The position numbers were made by a program, and so were the translations under genes. Below the pieces are notes generated by a model, which searched no databases, was not told the DNA's origin, and saw only the letters and a list, made by a program, of their open reading frames with translations. This document shows positions 1-4,593 of a stretch of 24,045 nucleotides of DNA, piece after piece. Source of the DNA: a virus; IMG/VR virus record IMGVR_UViG_3300017769_000125, positions 1-24,045 of that record. One strand, given 5' to 3'. Numbering within the stretch: position 1 is the stretch's first letter; every line of letters begins with the position of its first letter.

Positions 1-160
1 CCTCGGGATAAGCGGCGAGGATCTCACCGGCGGGGCTGTACAGCGCCCACAGGCGGCGCGGGTTCCCGTCGGCATCATTGCGGGCCACGAAATACAACAG
101 GCAGCAATCCTGGAGGGCGTCAACCGCGAACGCGCGCGCCTGTTCAGATGAGAGGGACAT
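1..160 (-). CDS. Hypothetical protein, N-terminal part (partial)
   Basis: An open frame runs from an ATG at 160 off the left edge, giving 53 residues that start MSLSSEQARAFAVDALQDC. It is absent from simple ORF lists only because it is cut by the window edge. The residues form a plausible soluble alpha/beta N-terminus, with an aliphatic/aromatic stretch (CLLYFVARND) followed by a basic/aromatic segment. It is the last visible gene of a minus-strand operon that begins at 872 and lies 20 bases after the stop of the gene at 181-447. No Shine-Dalgarno is visible before the ATG, as for several genes here. Codons are GC-rich like its operon neighbours. I do not recognise the family. Confidence 0.6.
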   Translation of the reverse strand, partial: MSLSSEQARAFAVDALQDCCLLYFVARNDADGNPRRLWALYSPAGEILAAYPE

Positions 161-180
161 TTTGGGTATGGGGTAGGGGG

Positions 181-447
181 TCAGGAGTCAAGAGAGGCCA
201 GCGCCTCGTCGATACGCCTGCCGACAAAATCGCCGACGGTCTCAAGATCTTCGAAGGGGTAGCCATCATCTAGGCGTTCGCCGCCGGGGGTTCGCACGTA
301 GAAAATTTGATCCCCGTCCTCGTCGGTGGTGTCTTCCACCGTGTAACCCGTGCAACTTTCAAGGAGACCGCTCAGCTCAGCCGGGGTTAGATAGGCGCCC
401 TCACGCCATAGAAGCTCAGGACAAGGGCGCGGGATTGTGAAGTTCAT
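181..447 (-). CDS. Small acidic hypothetical protein
   Basis: This is an 88-residue acidic protein. The start is placed at the ATG at 447 because it overlaps the TGA of the upstream gene as ATGA, the usual translational-coupling arrangement. A GTG nine bases further upstream would add only three residues. The middle is rich in Asp/Glu/Gly (TVEDTTDEDGDQIFYV), and the C-terminus looks helical. There is no signal peptide, membrane segment, cysteine motif or catalytic signature. It is the third gene of a four-gene minus-strand operon of small proteins. I do not recognise a family. Reality of the gene rests on operon packing and GC-rich codon use. Confidence 0.6.
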   Translation of the reverse strand: MNFTIPRPCPELLWREGAYLTPAELSGLLESCTGYTVEDTTDEDGDQIFYVRTPGGERLDDGYPFEDLETVGDFVGRRIDEALASLDS

Positions 448-635
448 GCGAGACACCAGGCAGAGACCTGTTGATAATTGACGCCAAGCCGGGCGCCTAT
501 GACCTTGCAGGACTGACCTGCGGCGCGCATGCGGCGCGCGCGCTGTTGTGGGCTCTCAGTGGCCCACAGCAGGATCAGGACCGGAAGAATCAGCAGGGCG
601 GCCACGATGGCCGCCGCAGTGGTGATGGTGGCCAT
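444..635 (-). CDS. Small membrane protein with HTH-like C-terminal tail
   Basis: The 63-residue product has a strongly hydrophobic N-terminal segment (about residues 4-25, TTAAAIVAALLILPVLILLW), enough for one membrane span. A short basic linker (QQRARRMRAAG) follows. The last ~24 residues (GQSCKVIGARLGVNYQQVSA) read like the recognition part of a resolvase/Hin-type helix-turn-helix. A strong Shine-Dalgarno AGGAGG lies 11 bases before the ATG, inside the last codons of the upstream gene, and the stop overlaps the next start (ATGA). A membrane span joined to an HTH tail suggests a membrane-tethered regulator. That reading is inference, and the HTH is too short to be sure. Confidence 0.65.
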   Translation of the reverse strand: MATITTAAAIVAALLILPVLILLWATESPQQRARRMRAAGQSCKVIGARLGVNYQQVSAWCLA

Positions 636-638
636 GAC

Positions 639-872
639 TTAGTAAACCTCCTTACGGTTTGCGGCATAGACGGCGAGCGAACTCATAACAAGCAGGATCG
701 CGCCGTTTTGCGCTGTGTTTGAGGCAGTGGACGCGAGGGACTCACAACGGGCGGCGCCGTAATCACAGGGGCCAGACAGGACAACGGCGCCGGCAATGGC
801 CAGCATTCCGCCGTAGATACAACCGCTGAGGCCTAGGGCAGTGGAGAAAACACCGGCAATGGTTCTGGGCAT
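639..872 (-). CDS. Small two-span membrane protein
   Basis: This 77-residue protein has two hydrophobic segments (about residues 5-31, and 55-69 NGAILLVMSSLAVYAAN) joined by a loop with two cysteines (PCDYGAARCESL) that could form a disulphide. It ends in the basic tail NRKEVY. It is the first gene of the 872-to-1 operon. A sigma-70-like promoter lies about 40 bases upstream. Its last codons carry the AGGAGG that serves the next gene. A role such as holin or membrane-stress protein is possible, but nothing in the sequence proves it. Codon use is GC-rich, unlike the replication genes beyond 1358. Confidence 0.65.
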   Translation of the reverse strand: MPRTIAGVFSTALGLSGCIYGGMLAIAGAVVLSGPCDYGAARCESLASTASNTAQNGAILLVMSSLAVYAANRKEVY

Positions 873-911
873 TGATAAAAGGGAAAAACTTCTGCGCCGT
901 GGCGCTCTCCC

Positions 912-941
912 TTTATATACGCGACCACAGGGGACTGTCTA
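912..941 (-). promoter_or_regulatory. Putative sigma-70 promoter for the 872-to-1 operon
   Basis: Read on the minus strand, TAGACA (complement of 936-941) and TATAAA (complement of 912-917) are separated by 18 bases. Each matches its consensus at five of six positions. The predicted start near 905 would leave a ~33-base leader before the ATG at 872. No competing element is as good in this stretch. Confidence 0.5.
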
Positions 942-1204
942 CCACTACAAGCGAAACCAGTGAACGAAGTGGCACACACCACACAACCACAGGACACAAC
1001 ATCAACGCGCCACACGGGCGACCACTGGCAGGCACTACGCGGCAAGGTCAGGGCGACGCGACCGACGAGTCGCGGCAATTGTTTATATATTGACAACAAC
1101 TCAAAAAATTACGACTGTCGGTGACATCGTAAACGGCACGGTTGTTGTTAGCGTCAGCGACAATCACAATCGCAAAATGTTATTTAACACATTTGCTTAT
1201 TGAG

Positions 1205-1223
1205 AATGAGAATCATTCTCATT
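1205..1223. promoter_or_regulatory. Fur-box-like operator (perfect 9-1-9 palindrome)
   Basis: The sequence AATGAGAATCATTCTCATT is a perfect 9-1-9 palindrome. Its core TGAGAAT-C-ATTCTCA fits the Fur 7-1-7 pattern (TGATAAT-n-ATTATCA) with only the permitted outer variation. A weaker copy follows at about 1231-1245, and the phrase CTTATTGAGAA occurs before both sites. On the minus strand, GATAAT overlaps the box 16 bases after TTGCAA, so it could be the -10 of a Fur-repressed promoter reading toward 872. That promoter is only a suggestion. Confidence 0.6.
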
Positions 1224-1340
1224 ATCACTTATTGAGAACGATTTGCAACAAAACTTTTTTACTTTTCGGGAAGAATCTCAAACATATAACATATAAACGG
1301 CCTGTGTATGTGTAAAAGTGCCTATAAAACCGACCCCCCG

Positions 1341-1357
1341 CAAGTCCTCGGACTTTT
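1341..1357 (+). terminator. Small terminator-like hairpin, plus strand
   Basis: AAGTC and GACTT flank a CTCG loop and run directly into a T-run on the plus strand. The stem is short (5 bp, extendable only by closing the loop). The minus-strand gene that ends at 1358 would read it with the A-run first, so it fits a plus-strand transcript from the control region better. No plus-strand gene is visible there. Confidence 0.35.
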
Positions 1358-1582
1358 TTAAATCTTGAACTTAAAAGGAGCCAGCCTTCCAGGCCTTAAA
1401 TTTTTTTGACTCACATACTGCTTTGATCGAGTTTGTGTGTTCTCAATCCTTACCAGTGGCTGACTCCTGTGCCTTCCAACAACAACGTAGGCACCACGCC
1501 AACAGTTGAACGTGTAGTCGTGCAAGTCAACGCTGGTGCCTACAGGAAACGGGTCTTTACCCTTTAGATCAATGTCAGGCAT
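1358..1582 (-). CDS. Small basic hypothetical protein, possible SH3/KOW-like fold
   Basis: This 74-residue protein begins MPDIDLKGKDPFPVG. The ATG at 1582 is chosen because it overlaps the end of the upstream gene by 8 bases. A longer frame starting at 1663 would lie almost wholly within that gene. The centre (GAYVVVGRHRSQPLVRIENT) is a run of short beta-strands with charged turns, as seen in small barrel domains, and the C-terminus is basic (KFKI end). It is the last gene of a three-gene minus-strand unit served by the promoter at 2322-2350. I do not recognise the family, and the barrel idea is a guess from the strand pattern. Confidence 0.6.
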   Translation of the reverse strand: MPDIDLKGKDPFPVGTSVDLHDYTFNCWRGAYVVVGRHRSQPLVRIENTQTRSKQYVSQKNLRPGRLAPFKFKI

Positions 1583-1811
1583 TGCCTTGTAGCTTCTCTT
1601 GTTTAAGCTTATTAAGAATCTCCCTATCATTGCTCTTGAACAACAATGTGTAATGTTCTCCAAGTCGGCTTTGCACCTTGATCTGCACAGAGCGTAACTC
1701 TTTGATCAAGCGGTGATCTTGCGGAAGCGAATAGTCCGTGAGCAAACTTCGCAGCCTAGAGTACAGAGCGTCGTCTATGACAGACAACTCTTGAGGAGTT
1801 AAATCATTCAC
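1575..1811 (-). CDS. Small helical hypothetical protein
   Basis: About 78 residues, mostly predicted helix (NDLTPQELSVIDDALYSRLR...), ending EKLQGNA. I prefer the GTG at 1811 because GAGGAG lies exactly seven bases upstream and the overlap with the previous gene is then 8 bases. An ATG-ATG pair at 1829/1826 is the alternative and adds six residues. The heptad-like spacing of leucines suggests a small helical bundle or coiled coil. Both neighbours overlap it, so the three genes are co-translated. No known domain was recognised. Confidence 0.6.
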   Translation of the reverse strand: MNDLTPQELSVIDDALYSRLRSLLTDYSLPQDHRLIKELRSVQIKVQSRLGEHYTLLFKSNDREILNKLKQEKLQGNA

Positions 1812-2265
1812 CTGCAGACTCCTCATCATGCCACTGGCTTACAAGAACAACTCGGCGTTCATGCAACTGCTTAGAGACCTCGGCCGACTTTGATTGGCAA
1901 TCTGAGAGGTTTTGCTGAGCTTTAGCGTACTTTTGCAAAGCCTCAATTTGCATTTTTCTAGCCATTTCTAATGAGTCACCCATTATCTCTATCACGCCAT
2001 CAGGGCTAAAACCGAAAGCTAAGCGAGCCATCTGCTCAGAATGGCTTGAGGCTCCACAAATTTCAAGATCTTGATAAGCAACTTGAACTGTGTTAAATAA
2101 AACACAAGCAACTTTGTAATTCCATTCAGAAGAATTAACTTCACTTGAAAGCTTGCTTTCTATCTCTTTGAAGCTGGCAACTTCTTTATTTAGAGCAAAC
2201 CATTCTTTGTCGCTTGCAAGAAACTCGTCAAGCCGTTCCCAGCGAGTTTTGGTCATAACAGTCAT
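1804..2265 (-). CDS. Hypothetical coiled-coil protein
   Basis: The product is 153 residues from the ATG at 2265 (MTVMTKTRWERLDEFLASDK); the ATG at 2256 is an alternative. The frame stays open to a TTG at 2295, which I reject for lack of a ribosome site. Residues ~15-45 and ~95-145 are rich in charged and Ala/Leu/Gln residues with heptad spacing (EALQKYAKAQQNLSDCQSKS), suggesting a long coiled coil. The middle has scattered cysteines without a metal-site spacing. It is the first gene behind a good promoter at 2322-2350 and overlaps the next gene by 8 bases. Function unknown. Confidence 0.65.
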   Translation of the reverse strand: MTVMTKTRWERLDEFLASDKEWFALNKEVASFKEIESKLSSEVNSSEWNYKVACVLFNTVQVAYQDLEICGASSHSEQMARLAFGFSPDGVIEIMGDSLEMARKMQIEALQKYAKAQQNLSDCQSKSAEVSKQLHERRVVLVSQWHDEESAGE

Positions 2266-2321
2266 GAGAAGAAGGGCATTGGTACTGGAGGTCAACAGGC
2301 AACCCCTGCTGACTTGTTCAG

Positions 2322-2350
2322 ACTGTAAGGGGTTACACGCCGCTTGTCAA
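2322..2350 (-). promoter_or_regulatory. Sigma-70-type promoter for genes 2265-1358
   Basis: Read on the minus strand there is a perfect -35 TTGACA (complement of 2345-2350), a 17-base spacer and TACAGT as -10 (complement of 2322-2327). Transcription would start near 2315, about 50 bases before the ATG at 2265. It lies just after the stop of the zinc-ribbon gene, so it defines a separate three-gene unit. Confidence 0.6.
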
Positions 2351-2352
2351 CA

Positions 2353-2613
2353 CTACAAGGTTCTTTTTAGGGTTGTCAGCGCCAACAGCGCCTCCTCACT
2401 CAAAGAAAACTCAGGCTTTATGCGGCCTTTGTGGACTCCAGACAGCCGCATGACTTTTTTGTAACGGATCGTCTGGCTCGGCAAACTCACCTCCGCCGTA
2501 GGCCAGACATTGCCGCAATGCAAGCAACGGCGCCTGCGAGCCACCACATCATTAGACGCATGACGCGACTCGATTACCGAAACAAGGCAAGAGCCACAAC
2601 TTGGACAAACCAC
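2353..2613 (-). CDS. Zinc-ribbon protein with NrdR-like N-terminus
   Basis: This 86-residue protein has a four-cysteine zinc ribbon at residues 3-33: CPSCGS, then VIESR, then the basic run ARRRRCLHCGNVW. The order CxxC - V(I/D)(E/D)SR - RRRRxCxxC - W/F.T.E is that of the NrdR N-terminal ribbon, but the ATP-cone domain of true NrdR is absent. The second half is a short basic/helical tail. It likely binds nucleic acid. The GTG start at 2613 follows the ligase-like gene after 3 bases, so the two are probably co-expressed. A phage transcription-regulator role (as for Ogr-like ribbons) is possible, but the sequence does not match the Ogr pattern. Confidence 0.65.
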   Translation of the reverse strand: MVCPSCGSCLVSVIESRHASNDVVARRRRCLHCGNVWPTAEVSLPSQTIRYKKVMRLSGVHKGRIKPEFSLSEEALLALTTLKRTL

Positions 2614-2616
2614 TGC

Positions 2617-3378
2617 TCAGCCGTACCTCTTGATTGCGAGCGCCCAGCGTAGAGCAACGCTATTACAGCCAAGCTTGCGTTGCACACGCTGATCAAAAAC
2701 CTTGACGACGATACCGTCCGTCGGCCACTGCTCGAAGATTGCACCACGCAACCAGCGTTGATGCAGTTCTCGCACCTCCACCAATGACGTGCAAACGATC
2801 GTGTCTGGCGTGTCAAAGCCCATTTTGCCACGCGCCACCTGGCTGCAGGACTCACTGCTAAGCGAGTTGACCAGCTTATAAGCCGAGAACAGCAAGCCAT
2901 CACCACTAGGCCGCGTCCTGCGAAGCGCTGCAGCAGCTCTCTGCTGCGATGTAAGGCGCTCTACCCCATACAGCTCACCATGGACCTCTGTAAGGCCCTC
3001 AGACTCCTCCCTGAGCACCTTGGGCACGCTTGGGACCAAATCAACCACAGGCATCGCCGAACGGCCGCTGCGGGTCCATGCGGCCTCCAATGCGCCGTTG
3101 CGATACCGCAAGCCAATGGCGCAACCGTCAATCTTGGGCTGCACCACAACGGCAGTGCTCTGCGGCAACGTCATCCACCATGCCTCAGGCATCTGGTTGT
3201 CAAGGCTTAACAGATGAGTGCCGCCACCAGGCACCTTCAACTCTGGTGCATGTGGCGCAAGCGCTGCGAGCTTAGCTTTCTTCATATCGAACTCAAGATC
3301 AGTCACTTGGGCATGTCCTTGCCGATACGCGGAATCCAGAGCGCATAATTCGGCACGCAAGTCCTTGATAGATGTCAT
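2617..3378 (-). CDS. Minimal NAD+-dependent DNA ligase-like adenylation protein
   Basis: A 253-residue protein with LigA-type features. A domain-Ia-like segment (VTDLEFDMKKAKLAAL, residues 25-40, like the ISDxEYD segment of LigA) precedes SLDNQ (58-62). The nucleotidyl-transfer motif KIDG follows, with candidate nucleophile Lys82, then HGELYG (133-138), TDGIVVKV (220-227) and the motif-V region ALRWALAIKR (242-251). It ends right there. The OB-fold, zinc finger, helix-hairpin-helix and BRCT domains of full LigA (~670 residues) are absent. Adenylation (AMP transfer from NAD+ to Lys82) is therefore plausible, but complete nick sealing is uncertain without an OB-fold. The next gene is a zinc ribbon but is not the LigA type. 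The ATG at 3378 is the only good start. Confidence 0.85.
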   Translation of the reverse strand: MTSIKDLRAELCALDSAYRQGHAQVTDLEFDMKKAKLAALAPHAPELKVPGGGTHLLSLDNQMPEAWWMTLPQSTAVVVQPKIDGCAIGLRYRNGALEAAWTRSGRSAMPVVDLVPSVPKVLREESEGLTEVHGELYGVERLTSQQRAAAALRRTRPSGDGLLFSAYKLVNSLSSESCSQVARGKMGFDTPDTIVCTSLVEVRELHQRWLRGAIFEQWPTDGIVVKVFDQRVQRKLGCNSVALRWALAIKRYG

Positions 3379-3421
3379 GGATGAGACAGAGCAAAGGTAA
3401 GGCGCTATCAGGCCTGCCGGG

Positions 3422-3451
3422 ACTATACCCTCTATCGCAGCGCTCGAACAA
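3422..3451 (-). promoter_or_regulatory. Possible promoter for the ligase-like gene
   Basis: On the minus strand TTGTTC (complement of 3446-3451) and TATAGT (complement of 3422-3427) are 18 bases apart, with a predicted start near 3413 and a ~35-base leader. The -10 is good but the -35 is weak, and it lies partly inside the end of the preceding gene. Confidence 0.3.
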
Positions 3452-4250
3452 TGTTCCGCTCAAGAAAGCGGTCAGCCCGATTGACGACGAACTTCTCCAC
3501 GGTGCCGTAGTAATCAAAGACCTTTGGCACGGTCGGATGAGACTTGGCGTAGGTGAACAACAGCTGCAGGTTGTCCTTGCCTTTAATCCTGTAGATGCCA
3601 GAGCCAATGCGATCAAACAAAGAATTTTTAGTTGGAGGGGCTTGTATAGCGCCTCCCATATAAATCTGTCCAGCGCTATTTTTTGAAAAATAACGGAAAT
3701 TATTATTCCTGTTAAAGCCAACGAGCCTTCGTGGCTGGCTGCCAAAACGAAGGCTGGGGTTGAGATCAGATTTTTTTATTGACCGCATAAGCGATGAGTT
3801 CAAGCCAGACCAGACTTTGGAGTATTCACCCTGCGAAACGTTGCCGTAGCGATTCTTGGCCAGGTTTTCTTTTACAGGAACTGGATACGGCCGTTCTGTG
3901 TTGACACCAGCTCGTTCAACAAACCGTGAAAACTTAGTGAGGTAAGCCCTGTCATCTTCAACGCTCATCGCGACAGGAGCGAGGTAGTTGGCAGGAGCGT
4001 TGCCCTTGCCGACATCAGAGCGGACACTTAGCTCCACTTCAAAGTTTGACTTGACCTTGTAGGAGATGCTCTTGGTCGTCAGGGGCACTGGGTTATCGAA
4101 GACAGCCTTCATGTATGCAGGCAAGTGCTTCTTAGCCAGCTGGAAGCCGATCTCCTTGACAGTCTGCTTGGCGGCGAAGGGCAACTGGCGACGCTGAAGG
4201 ATGTCGAGTCGCTTGACGACCTTGTCGATGTTGTGGGTGACAGAGGCCAT
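3432..4250 (-). CDS. Minor tail protein Z-like (GPZ-like) virion protein, tentative
   Basis: This 272-residue protein starts at the ATG at 4250 (MASVTHNIDKVVKRLDILQR). A GTG at 4304 would add 18 hydrophobic residues but would cut into the iteron region. The first ~70 residues (QRRQLPFAAKQTVKEIGFQL, then FDNPVPLTTKSISY) resemble the prophage minor tail protein Z family. In that family a helix with 'A...A.N.TA..' is followed by 'FDxPTPxTxxSxxV'. The remainder is basic with many Asn/Arg/Phe. Such proteins act in tail completion. It is unusual to find one alone between the candidate origin and a ligase-like gene, so the assignment is tentative. No catalytic motif is visible. Confidence 0.6.
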   Translation of the reverse strand: MASVTHNIDKVVKRLDILQRRQLPFAAKQTVKEIGFQLAKKHLPAYMKAVFDNPVPLTTKSISYKVKSNFEVELSVRSDVGKGNAPANYLAPVAMSVEDDRAYLTKFSRFVERAGVNTERPYPVPVKENLAKNRYGNVSQGEYSKVWSGLNSSLMRSIKKSDLNPSLRFGSQPRRLVGFNRNNNFRYFSKNSAGQIYMGGAIQAPPTKNSLFDRIGSGIYRIKGKDNLQLLFTYAKSHPTVPKVFDYYGTVEKFVVNRADRFLERNIVRALR

Positions 4251-4308
4251 AAAACCAAGCGTGAGCAGGTCTGAGACAAGGGTAGCCAAAAGGCTTGAAA
4301 ACACTGAT

Positions 4309-4592
4309 GTTACGCCAGTTACGCACCGTTACGGTAGGCGTAACACCCGAAATCCACTGCAGCGCAGGGGTGTTGCGTTAGTTAGTTACGAAGTTACACT
4401 GATATATATATATAGTATATATAAGGGATATATCTATTTCTAGTAGTACATACATACTTACTACCTCTTACTTATTTATATATATATCTCTGTCCTCAGA
4501 AAACGTAACAACGTAACGGTTTTCCGACATCCCTTGCGCCCCAACGTGTTACAGCGTTTCCGGCGACGTAACAGGGCGTCACTTTTGTTACG
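4309..4592. repeat. GTTACG iteron cluster around AT-rich core: candidate replication origin
   Basis: This covers the 343-base gap between genes. Twelve copies of GTTAC(G/A) occur in 284 bases. Direct copies start at 4309, 4318, 4328, 4385, 4393, 4548 and 4587. Inverted copies (CGTAAC) start at 4339, 4504, 4512 and 4567 (eleven listed plus the near copy GTTGCG at 4372). Neighbouring copies are mostly 8-11 or ~20 bases apart, about one or two helical turns. Between the two clusters lies an almost pure A/T stretch (about 4399-4490, TATATA runs), a good unwinding element. An imperfect inverted repeat CGTAACACC/GGTGTTGCG (4339-4347 and 4370-4378) lies in the left cluster. The flanking gene encodes a P4-alpha-like primase-helicase, a family that binds such iterons. 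Confidence 0.65.
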
Positions 4593-4593
4593 G

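Larger units (their letters stand above)
873..1357. other. Gene-free control region with composition break
   Basis: This is about 485 bases without a convincing gene. Open frames on both strands at 833-1099 and 872-1093 are low-complexity, begin with poor starts and have no gene-like composition. The left part (to about 1080) is GC-rich like the operon at 1-872. It contains a perfect 6-bp hairpin with arms CGCGAC/GTCGCG at 1057-1062 and 1069-1074. From about 1080 to 1340 the DNA becomes strikingly AT-rich. It holds a Fur-box palindrome at 1205-1223 and ends in a small terminator-like hairpin at 1341-1357. Confidence 0.6.

Noticed and set aside
833-1099. Minus-strand open frame of 88 codons and the opposing plus-strand frame at 872-1093
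   Set aside because: TTG start or no ribosome site, low-complexity translation without a domain, and the region carries control signals instead; the two frames also exclude each other.
1575-1663. Longer start (1663) for the 74-residue gene ending at 1358
   Set aside because: The extra 27 residues lie inside the well-supported upstream gene; the ATG at 1582 gives a normal 8-base overlap.
4251-4304. GTG start at 4304 for the minor-tail-like gene
   Set aside because: The extra residues are hydrophobic, lack a ribosome site and lie next to the iterons; the ATG at 4250 gives a more typical N-terminus.
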